Source: Panicum virgatum (taxonomy: Eukaryota; Streptophyta; Magnoliopsida; Poales; Poaceae). Taken from it: 64,000 bases of DNA. The position numbers were made by a program, and so were the translations under genes. Shown here piece by piece: positions 1 through 10,689 of the stretch. Within the stretch, counting starts at the first letter, position 1, and each line of letters begins with the position of its first letter. The stretch covers positions 25,023,238-25,087,237 of the forward strand of contig NC_053149.1 of assembly GCF_016808335.1 (NCBI RefSeq), written 5' to 3'. The notes under the pieces are model-generated. The model was not told the origin of the DNA, made no database searches, and saw only the letters and a list, made by a program, of their open reading frames with translations.

Positions 1-360
1 ATGTACTTGGCATAGAAAAATGTGGCTGGAATGAAACACTATTATGATCTTTTTAATCTGATTGAAAGGGGCATAAAATGTGAATAGCATAAATTGAATG
101 AATAAAAAAAGAAATTCATAACAGGCCTACAAAATTGGCTAGCTATACTGATTATAAATACAAACACTTTTTAACCTCAATGAAGATTTGTTGCCCACTA
201 AGCCCTTAAAACTACAACTGCATATGCTATTGAGTTACTCAATAGCAATCTAATTGTACAAAAATATCCTGATATGAATCCTATATGTAAAATTTCATTC
301 CATGTCATAGTGAGTCACATATACAGTCTAATGAGCAACTAAAATTAAACGAACAAAACA
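1..360. other. AT-rich intergenic DNA
   Basis: No coding frame, RNA gene or repeat boundary can be supported here. The sequence is AT-rich with short homopolymer runs, as expected for grass intergenic DNA. Confidence 0.6.
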
Positions 361-371
361 ATGCTAGTGTA

Positions 372-1285
372 CTATTGTGCCTCTTTACCATTTTGGCAGA
401 CCACCTCAATGGCGGTGTCCATCGTTGTACTCGTGCTCCTACTATCAATCAGAACACCACTGGTTGATTCCCTGGCGATACCCTTGCCTTTCTCAGCGGC
501 TGATGCCCTGGCAACACCGCTCGATGCCGCGATAATGGCTACTTCCACATCTCCATCGCCTCCTGTCGCCATTAGCGCCCTGTTGTGCGTCCTATGGCCT
601 TGCGGGAATGACTTGGTAGCACGTGTCACCCTAAGAGGCAAAGAAATCGAGGGAAGACTGTCAACAGAGGATTGGCGTCACCCTAAGAGGCAAAGAAATC
701 GAGGGAAGACTGTCAACAGAGGATTGGCATGGGATTGAAGAAAATATGCTAGGGACGTGAAAGAGCTGAGAAGTTGACGGCATGAACCTGCGGAGGTGAA
801 CCTGACGGCGACGACGCTGACCGTGCTTCCTTGACTGGAACAGAGGGGGTGTCGTTCTGCTGTTCTAAATCAAGTGGAGGACAGGAATAGAGGAGGTGCG
901 GAGAGTGGATCCCAGAGCACAGCGGCAAGGAACGGCGCGCGGCTGCCCGGAGCAGCGCAGCCAGGAGCGGCTGCGGCACCCAGGGAGCTCTGCCGCCGCG
1001 CGGGGCCCGGCGCGGGGCGGCCGGAACTCCTGCGACCTGCGCGCGCGACGTCCGGAGCGCGGCGGGCGGCGGCCCGGCGCGAGACAGCTGGAACGTGACC
1101 TGGTGCGGGCGTGCGGTGGCACGACTGCCTTGGCCCTGGCTGGCGGCAATGCGCCACTTGGGGTGGCGGCGGGCTTGGAGAGGAAGAGGAACGAGGCTGG
1201 GAGAGAGAGCAGAGAGAACGAGGGGTTGAGATTGAGAATGAATCGATTTAGGGTTTGAGGAGGCCCGCAGGAGCGCCTTATCCAC
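372..1285 (-). other. GC-rich gene-like debris, probable minus-strand 5' end or captured fragment
   Basis: On the minus strand, 1285-749 is open for 178 codons and is very rich in Pro, Ala, Arg and Ser. Just inside it lies an AAACCCTAAATCG motif (about 1245-1258), which is typical of plant 5' leaders. A second minus frame, 641-372, is open for 89 codons. No domain is recognisable, and the opposite strand is also open, as GC-rich DNA often is. It could be the first exon of a host gene, a gene fragment carried by a transposon, or compositional noise. I do not assign a function. Confidence 0.3.
625..728. repeat. 52-bp exact tandem duplication
   Basis: Two adjacent identical 52-bp units start at 625 and 677 and each end in GAGGATTGGC. 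The lack of any difference between them suggests a recent local duplication. The unit length is not a multiple of three. Confidence 0.95.
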
Positions 1286-2623
1286 TCCTGGGCTTTTGGC
1301 GGGCCACGAAACCGTGGAAGGCGCGGGATCGATTCAAAACGCCAAAATTTTTGAGCGGCAACCCAAATTTACCAGGCCCCACCAATAAAACTAATATCTC
1401 GGATTTATCGGTTTTTTATCAGCGATAAGGAAAACCTTGGCATGGGGCGTGGGCCGGGGTGGGAGAACGTGGTTGATGGTAGCATGGCGGTGGTGGGTTT
1501 GAACTCGGAACAGAGGGAAAGCAGGTGGGGGAAGGACCGAATAGACACCGAAGGGATCACATGGGCAGCAGGCAAACGGAATGGGAGTCACCGACGGCGG
1601 TCGAAGGACAACGACCGCGACCGTGACTGAGAGCGCATCGCGGGTACGGCCATCATCGCCGGGCTCCCTGAACCTTGCGGTAGGGGCGGGTGAGCAGGGA
1701 CGCGGGCCACAGACGACCACGCACGGGACGGGGAGCCCGCGGTGGATGGGCCAGCGGCGCTCCCGTCAACTGCACCCCATCGGATCGTCGTCGCGGATTC
1801 GCCGTATCCTTTGAAGAAGAGTCAATTTTGGAGGATTCGCGGTGTCGCGATGGGAGCGGGAGAGAGAGAGGAAAAAACTGGTGAGGGTACTTTTAGAGGA
1901 GGGGTATTTTTGTCTTTTCACTACACCTTTTAACAGCTCTGTTAACTCATCTTGACGATAATAGCATGTAGGGGATGAAAAATAATAAACAATGACATAG
2001 AATGGATATGGTAATTTTCAATAGCATATAAGGGATGAGTTTTATTTTACATTGATATAGAGAGAATTGACTCTTTATATATATCAATATCTCTAAAAAC
2101 ACAATAACTGATTATATTATATTCCCAGTGAGACTGACCTTAGATATATGACAAGCAAATAACATGGAGCCTACAACCTTGACGTGCGGGTACGCGGCCA
2201 TGATGCTATTGTACTTGGTGGCAATGAAATAGCCAGAATTCGAAGTGGCAGAGGTCTGCGGCGGGTCGTCGCTAGCAAGTTTTCTAGCTGCACGCCGACA
2301 GCCGCACCTCGTATAGAAAATGTTATCTAGCTGATAAAACAACAATTTCCACCTCGTACACTTAAAGCTAACCTAGATCTTGTTTGTAACAGCCCAACTC
2401 GTTGCTGTTGGGCCAAAATTGGCCCAGCAGGCTTGCTAAGAGTTTATTTACATAGTAAAGGGGAAGTAAAGGGTTATAAGCTGATCTAGAATCTCTGATT
2501 TGGAGCAGTCCAGTTTTTCCCAAAAAATTGGATAGGGTAGTTGCATCTTTTAGTGATTTGTCTTTTAGTCATATGTGGGATTAGTCCTAATTCTTGCCTC
2601 TGGATTTTCTAAGCATAAACAGA
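1286..2623. other. Intergenic DNA with a GC-rich block and an exon-like minus segment
   Basis: About 1390-1870 is GC-rich and open on both strands without a recognisable domain. About 2345-2112 on the minus strand is open for 77 codons and reads through ...YNSIMAAYPHVKVVGSM... to an AAG|GTCAGT that resembles a splice donor, so it could be a gene exon remnant. I do not recognise the family. The rest is AT-rich with no supported feature. Confidence 0.35.
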
Positions 2624-2765
2624 GTCAGTGCTGCCTTGATGAAAGATGAGCAAAGGGAGGAGAAGAATAGGAAGCGGCATGAGGGCGGGGAAAAGTCAAT
2701 GCTGCCTTGATGACAGATGGGCAAAAGGAGGAGAAGAACGAAATTGCACCAGGCATATGAGAGGA
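2624..2765. repeat. Imperfect tandem duplication, period 71 bp
   Basis: The segment starting GTCAGTGCTGCCTTGATG at 2624 recurs with a few substitutions at 2695 (GTCAATGCTGCCTTGATG). Both copies continue into a purine-rich GGAGGAGAAGAA stretch. It is non-coding. Confidence 0.75.
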
Positions 2766-4866
2766 AGAAGTGTCATGCACACAACAAGAAAAATATACTA
2801 GGTTTGCACATGTTCAAGTTAACAGTTGGATTGTTATGCCTATCTCATATTGTGCACGGTTATGTAAATTACTATTTCATCTGATGCTCTTTTAATCTGC
2901 AGTGTATTTAAATACGAGTAATCCTATTATAATGCAATATATGGCTGCCTAGAAGCATGTATGGTGCGTATATTATGTTTTTTCACGTTCATTATTCATT
3001 CCCGCACAACTTGATGCTTATGTATACATAATCTTTACTACAGGATGGACAAGCACTGAGGAGGAATGTTGAGATCGACATGGTGGCGTTCGATGGAAAT
3101 GTATGTCGGGAAATATACTTCCTGATTGTGTTAAAAGACACCTCAGCCACATCATAGGAAAAACATTTGAATTAGAGATATGAGATAAATTATTTAAACT
3201 ATATTTATGAGATTATGGATACTGTGATTTTGTCCAGATGATTTTTTAATCTATTATGGATATTTTGATTTCATCGAATGTAATATTTTCGGACGTGCAG
3301 AATGCTATTTTGGTTTATTTTTATTTACTCTTAGCACTGTAACAATTCTTTCAAGTCTCCATTAGCTTTAAATGCATTTTCAGCATGCGGTCAGTAGGGT
3401 TCCCCCTTCCTCGCTTCCGTCCGCTATCCGTTGTGTCATGGCACAGTGGGACATCTGTCAGCCTTGCATTTCTCAACAGGGCTATCTTCCCTTTTCCGAA
3501 TCTGCTTTGACTTCGCCGACATCTCTATTTCGAATAGCCAGCCTTCCCCGGTTCTAAGCTAATTCCAATTTTAATTTGCCAGCTACTTGTTTCATGGCTT
3601 TAATTTGAGCTGCGGATCCTACTAAAATAGCATGTTGCTAAGATCAATGTCGTGCGACCCATGTATATTATTTTGAAAAAACTTTTACCACTGGATTTGA
3701 ATTTTGTATAAGTTTTATAAAGTTGAATTATTTTTATACATGGATTATATAATTTTTGTTGCCAATAACAACGCACGGGTACGAAAACTTCCTTATCTAT
3801 GTGTTAGCTAGGACTTGGATGATCTGGAATCCTCTTGCAGAGTTGGAACGGCCCATCTCCTATTTCTGCTTCCTATATACCCCTACACGTTGAGTCGTAG
3901 TTACTTGAGAAGGACTTATATCTACACGTTGAGTCGTAGTTACTTGAGAAGGACTTATATATAGTGGACATAGTCAACCTCCACCAGCAAGCAACGCCAG
4001 AGTGAATCCTTTATTTATATCATTTCTGTGAAGGAAAATGATAATGAAAAAGGAGAAAAAACACTGAGAAACACAATGAAAAAACAATTGCTTATTTCAA
4101 TGTTGTAAAACAGTAAACTAGTGAGTGGATTCAAATCTGTAACCCGGTTGATGAATTAAGAAAATAACATCATATTGGATCCGCAAGGGAGTATATAAGC
4201 AAGTTCGAAGTAAAGGCCGGATTGGTATTGGAAAACCCAAAACCTTACTGAGAAGCTATTGTTTTCCTCTTTTCTAAGTGGTTTAAAGGATGAAGTGAAG
4301 TATATGGTCAGTTGGTCACTGCTCAGCACCTTGATAGTGTGAAAAAGGTTTATGAATATACTATGCACTATGAGCTAGCTAGGCCTTGAGTCTGTCAGTA
4401 AAAAATCTGGAGCATTGTTGTAACTAAAGCATGATATATTTTGACAAGTACTGCATGCACACACAGTTTTCCTGCGCCTAAAGCCAGTCCAGAAGCTCCT
4501 CTTAAAAAGAATAATATTGAGGCAGCTTTGAAGAAAAGCCAAAGCCCGAACAAAACAGCCCAAAGTGACAAGATCTCTCTTGTAACAATGTTTCAGATGA
4601 GCAAAATATCCCTACATCGGCAAGCTATAAGTGTAGCAATATGGTCTTACTGTATATATAGCGGTATATACGAACACATAGTAGACTCAAAATTCAATTA
4701 GATGAAAACCATAAATTGAAGAAATAATAATTAGATCTAAAAATTATTCATGCAGCAGGCAAACTAAGATCTAAAAATTACTAAGCACTAGCACCATCCA
4801 AGATCCCAAGATTCAGATCATCGATCGGAGTAAGAGATTCAGAGTACCCAACGCGCTATTTAAAGA
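2766..4866. other. AT-rich intergenic DNA, no supported gene
   Basis: Both strands carry only short frames without recognisable domains. The one clear structure is the 39-bp tandem duplication at 3883-3960, listed separately. No transposon termini could be fixed. Confidence 0.5.
3883..3960. repeat. 39-bp exact tandem duplication
   Basis: Two adjacent identical copies of a 39-bp unit start at 3883 and 3922, beginning CTACACGTTGAGTCGTAG and ending GGACTTATAT. It lies in intergenic DNA. Confidence 0.95.
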
Positions 4867-5508
4867 TCAAGCCCTGCAGTTTCTGGAAATGTGCCCCGGT
4901 TGGCCGCAGTTCCAGCAGCCTCTTGGATCCTCCGCCATAGTCGCTTTCCCCTGAAGCTCGTCTACCTCGCGAAGGCGAGACGCCTCCTTAACGCGAGCAA
5001 CTTTCCAGACCCTGTCCATGGTTACGTTCCCATCAACGGAGCCCACCGAGATGGGGATAGCCAGGTCCGCCGGGAGCTTCTCGTGGCACATGTACGCAAT
5101 GAAGTCGAGGTCGCCTTTGAGCCAGGATCGGCCGGTGACGCCCAGCGCCTCCGCATGGGCGAGCTGCTCCAGGAGCGGGGCGCCGTCGTCGAACTCGAAT
5201 CTGGTGAACCTCTGCCACGCTACGTCGTAGGTGCGCGCCACGGCCTCCCACAGCGCCCTGCCGGTGGCGTGGTGCACGTAGTCCGGGAGCAGGCGGTCCG
5301 AGAGCGTGGCGAGGATGTGGCCGCGGCACATGGCGTCGTCGCGCGCCCACTTGGCCGCCTCGGCGGAGGAGGCGGCGTCGCTACCGGACGGTGGGTCGTG
5401 GGAGAGGACGTGCGCGATGCCGACGGTGTGCAGGCGGAGCAGCACGGACTCTTTCCACCGGAGGTAGCCGTCGACGGCGTCCAGCGGCTTCACGGGGAGC
5501 AACGCCAT
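4867..5508 (-). CDS. Compact gag-like protein with C-terminal CCHC zinc knuckle
   Basis: An uninterrupted 213-codon minus-strand frame runs from ATG at 5508 to TGA at 4867. The N-terminal part (residues about 1-170, including DGYLRWKESVLLRLHTVGIA and an ALWEAVARTY-like helix) resembles the Ty1/copia gag domain (UBN2/DUF4219 class). The protein ends almost directly after a canonical CX2CX4HX4C zinc knuckle, CWNCGQPGHISRNC. No protease, integrase or reverse transcriptase follows in any frame, and no LTR flanks it. A TATA box lies about 90 bp upstream. A short free-standing gag frame with its own promoter suggests either a domesticated gag gene binding RNA or DNA, or a young fragment that has not yet decayed. 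The GC-rich coding sequence contrasts with its AT-rich surroundings. No intron is evident. Confidence 0.65.
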   Translation of the reverse strand: MALLPVKPLDAVDGYLRWKESVLLRLHTVGIAHVLSHDPPSGSDAASSAEAAKWARDDAMCRGHILATLSDRLLPDYVHHATGRALWEAVARTYDVAWQRFTRFEFDDGAPLLEQLAHAEALGVTGRSWLKGDLDFIAYMCHEKLPADLAIPISVGSVDGNVTMDRVWKVARVKEASRLREVDELQGKATMAEDPRGCWNCGQPGHISRNCRA

Positions 5509-5596
5509 CGATCGAAATCACCTGATAGGAGGGAAGGAATTGACGGAGCGTTCGCAGTTGGAGGGGAGGAGAGGGGGCGGCGGCGCGGTGGTGGCA

Positions 5597-5606
5597 ATAT
5601 ATATAG
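5597..5606 (-). promoter_or_regulatory. TATA box for the gag-like gene
   Basis: On the minus strand this reads CTATATATAT, about 90 bp upstream of the ATG at 5508. Transcription starting about 30 bp downstream of it would give a short leader of roughly 60 nt. Confidence 0.5.
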
Positions 5607-5830
5607 ATCTACTAGGGTTTTGTGGATGGATTCACAGAGGTGTACCGTACCATATATATGCAGGGTCGCAGGCACGAGTCGTTCATTCATTTGGCATAAA
5701 CATATATTTCGCCGTGAACTCATTTGGGAAGCCGAATGAATTTGAGGCCCGTACGTTAGCCATTTCCTGTCCAACCAGATCCAATTTGGAGACCAGCCCT
5801 AGCTAGTCAGATCTCCCATCTTAATTCCAC

Positions 5831-6095
5831 TACTTCCTCCATACTCATAAAAAAAGTTTTTTGGATAAAATTTGGGTCAAACATTAAAAATATAAATCAT
5901 GAATAATTTTTAAGTTGTTGAGTTTCAAAATACAAAAACCATATAAATAGATTTATTTTGAAAAATATTTTTATAAATATATAAATATATCACTTCGCGA
6001 CAAATATTTTTATAAAAATTAATAAGAGGTCAAAGTTAAGCTTTGGAGACCATGTCACTATCCAAAACAACTTTCTTTCGAGTATGGTGGGAGTA
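5831..6095. mobile_element. Stowaway-type MITE (Tc1/mariner-derived)
   Basis: Terminal inverted repeats TACTTCCTCCATACTCA (left) and GAGTATGGTGGGAGTA (right) pair closely and are bordered by TA, the target duplication of Stowaway elements. The interior of about 265 bp is AT-rich and non-coding. The CTCCCTCC-like ends are the Stowaway signature. Confidence 0.85.
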
Positions 6096-6250
6096 CTAAA
6101 ATATATGAAGTGACGACTCGTATGTCGTGATCGTCGCGCTCGCCCACACCATCTGTCTGCCTTCCGTCAACTTGCGCCATCGATCGTTTAGTCAGTTTGC
6201 CAACCTGTAATTTGTGCCCTCCATCGATCGCATATATCCTGAAGGCCGAG

Positions 6251-6402
6251 GCGATGGGAGGAGATGCGGTGCAGATGTTTTTTTTATCAAGCTGTATCGT
6301 CCTGCCCACAAGTGATACAGAGCCGTCTATTGCCCTTCATCCTGCAAAATCTGCCCTGCTTGATAAAAAAAAAAACATATGCACCGCACCTCCTCCCATC
6401 GC
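6251..6402. repeat. Long foldback (inverted repeat) with about 42-bp arms
   Basis: The left arm 6251-6292 (GCGATGGGAGGAGATGCGGT... to TATCAAGC) is nearly the exact reverse complement of the right arm 6358-6402 (GCTTGATA... to CCTCCCATCGC). The spacer is about 65 nt, and the arms differ by a couple of substitutions and the length of an A/T run. A transcript would fold into a long hairpin. It may be a small foldback transposon or a hairpin-RNA locus. No target duplication is evident. Confidence 0.8.
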
Positions 6403-6479
6403 TGAAACTGCCGCCGCCTATAGCACCGGTCACCCGTTGTCGTTTCCTCCGCTGCCCCTATGAAGGCGGTTCTCATAGG

Positions 6480-7428
6480 CTCGGGGTGAAGTTGCCGACT
6501 TAAGAAGTGATAGGTGGCACAAGGAGAAGAGTTGCTTGGAGGCAGTCCACTCTCCCAAGGCACCTCCCCATTGTCACCCTCTATAAATACTAGGTGGGGG
6601 CTCATATTTGAGACACACAACACCAGTCAAGGTTGAGCCTAGAGCCTCATTCCAAATGCAAAGTATTGCCTAGCTTGTGCTTCGAATAGGGAGAGGGGTA
6701 GAGGTACCCAGGAGGGGCGCCGGTCTTTGGCGCTCTTCTCCAAATTGTATCTCTACGAGAGTGAGACAATAGTTCGGGAGAGGTGCTGGGGTGTCGGCAT
6801 TCTTCTCCGAGCTTGTACCTCTACATATGCTCCTACATTCTTCTGGTTTTAGTAAGTATTCGTAGTTCCTATCTCTAGTATTTTACTTGGTACAGTAGAT
6901 GCTAGTAGTGCTGGTAGTTTAGTGAGATCAGTTCTCTTACTCGCGGGTTCGTCACTCCGTATTTATACGGAGTGCTGTAGTTTGCTATGGTTCGACATAA
7001 GTAGGTAGACTTCAGTAGTAATCAATAGCATAGACACATCTAGGCTAGGGGTTATCCTTCGTTTGCCTTATATCCCACGGTTTGTTAGAGGTAGGCCATA
7101 GGTGGTGACAACCATATTGGTCCATTGTAATCCTCCACATTCGGATATAGCATAGAGCTGTTGGCCGGAGTTGTCTGGCAGACTAGGTGCAAGCCGGTGC
7201 CCGAAGCGAAAATTATGCCTGAGAAATCGACCTTTAACTCATCTATAGTGCTATCTTGGGAATCCTCTCCACCCTTCGACCTATCTTGGTGTGTCCTTGA
7301 ACCGACTAGAATAGAAGAGAGTGCATACACGTTCCCTGTGGATTCAATAACCCTTGGAATACTCTGAGGTGAAAGCTATATCGGTATCCATGCACTTGCA
7401 AATTTATTCGTGATGTTAAAATACCCAA
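6480..7428 (+). mobile_element. Probable solo LTR or LTR fragment
   Basis: The segment has an LTR-like layout: a CTATAAATA box at about 6581, pyrimidine-rich spacers, and a 3' end that finishes in ACCCAACA near 7428, typical of an LTR ending in CA. No coding sequence, primer-binding site or second copy adjoins it. The 5' boundary and target duplication could not be fixed. It may be a solo LTR left after recombination. Confidence 0.35.
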
Positions 7429-7763
7429 CATCCTTCACAAGAAATTCTTCTTTGAATGCTTATGCCCTTGTCAACAAGCTTCATTTGGTTATGAGAATAA
7501 ATCGTATGCCATTGACACATATATCAATTTACACATAACCACTGCTTGTTACTATCATCACACTTGATCATGTCATAGCACATTTCTTGTCATATAAGCC
7601 TTTTCTCTCAATTCTTAATTCATTTCTTCATAAATGAGTGACTGATATAATTATCAATTCCTGATCATATACTCAACAAGATGATTAGTTCTTTAATTAT
7701 GGTGCCATTTAATTCACAAGGCATACTTGCATTTCATATGTTGTAAAGTCAAAGAGTGAATAC
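7429..7763. other. AT-rich flank of the Sirevirus insertion
   Basis: No gene is seen. The last five bases, 7759-7763 (AATAC), are the left copy of the target-site duplication of the retrotransposon that follows. Confidence 0.6.
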
Positions 7764-8168
7764 TGAGAGGCAGTGGAGGCCTGCTCCTTGGTGTGATGAG
7801 TGATTGCCAACACGTGGAGTGGACTAACTGTGTGTAGTCGCGACTCTGTGGAGATTGCGCCAGTTCTTGGTCTATGGTGTTCAGGTACACGGATGGCGCG
7901 GTGGCAGCGAGATGGTTTGGACAAGAGCGAGGCGCGTGCCGATGCACCATGCGGCGGCAATGCCGTGGCAGGGAGCTCGACGCCCATGTGGAGGCGGGAG
8001 ACCTTGCGGTGGTGTTGGAGGCCCGACCGGACGACCGTGCGGTGGAGAACGGCGGCCCAGATGCTTGGGCCACTGCTGGGCCGCGTTGCGATCCACTCCT
8101 GGCGCCAAGGCGGGACGACGTGGAGTTTGTTGGTAGCTCGGGAAAAACCAACGGTTGGGATGTGTCGA
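7764..8168 (+). repeat. 5' LTR remnant (first 405 bp only)
   Basis: This segment aligns without gaps to the first 405 bp of the 3' LTR (15501-15905). Homology stops abruptly at GTCGA, after which the sequence continues in the gag coding region. The remaining 1.6 kb of this LTR, the primer-binding site and the leader are gone. Confidence 0.93.
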
Positions 8169-10668
8169 TGGAACCGATTATGACTACTGGAAGGTGCGCA
8201 TGCGTGCCTGTCTCTTGAGTCTAGGTTCCGAAGTCTGGGAGATTTGCGTGGACCCTGAATACATGAACCTTGCGGTCCGCACGACCGAACTTCAGGTCAG
8301 GAGACACGAGGTCAATAGCAAGGCGTACAACGCTCTTATCGCCTGTCTCGCTCGTCCTGAGTTCGATCGTGTCAGCGATCTTCTCACAGCCCGGGAGATT
8401 TGGGCACGGTTGGCCAATTTCCATGAGGGAACCAACATGTCAAGTCTAGGCTGTATGAGACTCACCGGCGGGAATATGAGAACTTTACTCAGTTGCCGGG
8501 TGAGAGCATCGACACCATGTTCAGTCGTTTCCAATCGATTGTGAACAAGGTGCGTGCGAACCAGCCACAGGGCACCAAGACCTACTCCGATCATGAGAAG
8601 GCTATGAAGCTTCTCTATGCTCTTGATCACAAGGTCTGGGAGGTGAAGGTCCAGACTATCATAGAGTCTGCTGGCTATGAGACCCTCACTGTGGATGAGC
8701 TGTTCAGCAAGCTCAAGGCTTCGGAGGTGGAGAAGCTCTCTTGAGCGAAGATGGAAGGCAATCATGCTGATGCCTCCGCCTCCAAGTCGATAGCCCTGGT
8801 AGGCAACTCTGGAGCTAACTCTGACCGTTCTCTTGGAGGTTTTTGCTTGCCTTCTCTTGTGCAGCTGGAGGTGCTGGGAAACGAGGAGTTTGCACTGATC
8901 ATCCACAAGTTCCAGCGCACCTTCAACAACAGACAAGCACGAGCGAAGACCTGCTTCAACTGCGGCAAGACCGGCCACTTCGCCGCCGAGTGTCCCAAGA
9001 AGAGTTCCAGGGAAGAGGACGACCGCTCCAGGCACGAAGAGTACCGCGAGCACCACCATAAGCACAAGAGTGGGCACACACACAAGAAGAGTGGCGGACG
9101 CTCCAAGCGGCACCACGAGCGGAAGAAGAACGTCGGCAAGTACAAGAGCAAGCAGGCGTTCGTCACCCAGAGCGAGGATCACTCCTCCACTAGCCAGAGT
9201 TCGACGTCATCGTCCTCATCCAGCTCCAGTGACTCCGACACACACCACCGCGGCGAGAAGAAGTAGAGCACCAAGAAGAAGGCCACGGAGGGCTTCACTG
9301 GCCTTTGCCTCCATGCTGGGAAGGCGGCAGGTTTCTGCACCATAGCCATCGACTCCGACGCCGATGGGACTCCTTCCACCACAGCAGAGCCTGTACTTCA
9401 GCCAGAGTCAAGCTCTGAGGTACGTCCTGAGCACCCCACTCCTGAGGAGTTGGAGGATCTTTACACTGCTCTAGATAATCAGGACTTGATCATTAAGGAT
9501 GCTAAGAGGCAGTTTAGAGCTTTGAGACAGGAGTTGAAGGAAGTTAAGCTAGCTCTAGAGATTGCTCAGTCTGCTCCTATTGTGGAGGATTGTGAGGAGG
9601 AAGATGAGTGCAGTCAGTGCATCAGTTTGATGTCTGACCTTTCCGAGCTCAGGAGCAAGTATGCTGAGAACTTGCTCAAGCTCGAGCAGGGCAAGAAGGC
9701 CTTGGACGAGCTCAAGTCCTGGCCTACCCTCTTGGGTGCTTGTAAGGAGTGCCCAGCGCTTAGAGAAGAGCTTAAGGAGAAGAATGCTGCTTTGAGGAAG
9801 TTGGAGAAATCCGGAGTCGCTAGCTCTTGCTCTGCTGATTGTACTGTGTGCCCAAGCCTGATCTCTGAACTTGAGGAGGCACGGAAGGACAAGACCCAGA
9901 TGGAGGAGGAGAACTCCCACCTTCGGGAGATTCTTAGTTGGGTGTCCACCCGCGAGCCTTAGTTGGGCAAGATGGTTCAGCAGTTTAAGCGTCCTGACGG
10001 TGTTGGGGTTGGTTTTGCTTTCACTCCTGCTGACTTTGTCCAACCCTATGGCAAGATTGGTGAGATGCTTGAGCCGAGTGTGAGTGCACCTTCTTCTTCC
10101 ATAGCTCCACTAGTTCCTAAGCCAGCACCAGTTAAGGATGGAATTCTCTCTGAGCCACCCAGAGCTCCACCTAAGAATCCAGTGTGGGTTCCTAAGCCTA
10201 ACCACCTCAAGAACTGACTGGATACACTCCCTCCTAGTGGTAAGCCTTTTCCTAAGCCCAAGGTGAGGACTCAGCCCCAGCAGAGTGCCTCAGAGAGCCC
10301 TAGCTCCTACACCACAGCCTACACACAAGAGAGAGCCTTACCAGTATGAGTGGTGTGGAAGGGATGGTCACTTGGCAGAGTTCTGTTTTCGGAGGTTGAG
10401 GTTTGAGCGCAGGCAGCCTGAGAGGAGCGCTCCGGAGGTGTTCCACCAGCCTATAGGAGGACACGCTTCAGCTCGACGTGGGCAGAGGCGGGATGCCAGG
10501 CCACGTCGTGTAGGTGGAGGAGGGGGAGGCGGTGGTGGATACCACGCTCCAGGTGGTGGTTTCACTGGCCCCATTCCACACCGTGCTTTCGGTGGTGGTC
10601 AGCGTGGCCGAGGCTTTGGTGGCAGAGGTGCACCACGTTTTCCTCAGCGTGGTGGTCGCCAGTCATAG
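8165..10668 (+). pseudogene. Sirevirus-like gag, broken
   Basis: The gag reading begins immediately at the deletion junction with DGTDYDYWKVRMRACL, the usual copia gag start region. It breaks by frameshift near 8430 and continues in 8493-8744. After a stop it continues through 8751-9266, which holds a CCHC knuckle CFNCGKTGHFAAEC, and 9450-9962, a long heptad-like coiled coil rich in Leu, Glu and Lys. A second knuckle near 10345-10390 (EWCGRDGHLAEFC) has lost its first Cys. The C-terminus is Gly/Arg rich (about 10520-10665). Long gag proteins with a coiled coil are typical of Sireviruses. At least four stops or frameshifts preclude function. Confidence 0.85.
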
Positions 10669-10689
10669 TTTTCGTTTGAGGAGACTTAC

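Noticed and set aside
4891..5739. Plus-strand 282-codon frame opposite the gag-like gene
   Set aside because: It is the GC-driven shadow of the minus-strand gene, whose zinc knuckle, gag-like domain and TATA box are real signals. The plus frame has no domain.
8292..9182. Minus-strand 296-codon hydrophobic frame
   Set aside because: It lies antisense to the Sirevirus gag, including its zinc knuckle. It is a Leu/Val-rich shadow of Lys/Asp/Glu-rich coding sequence.
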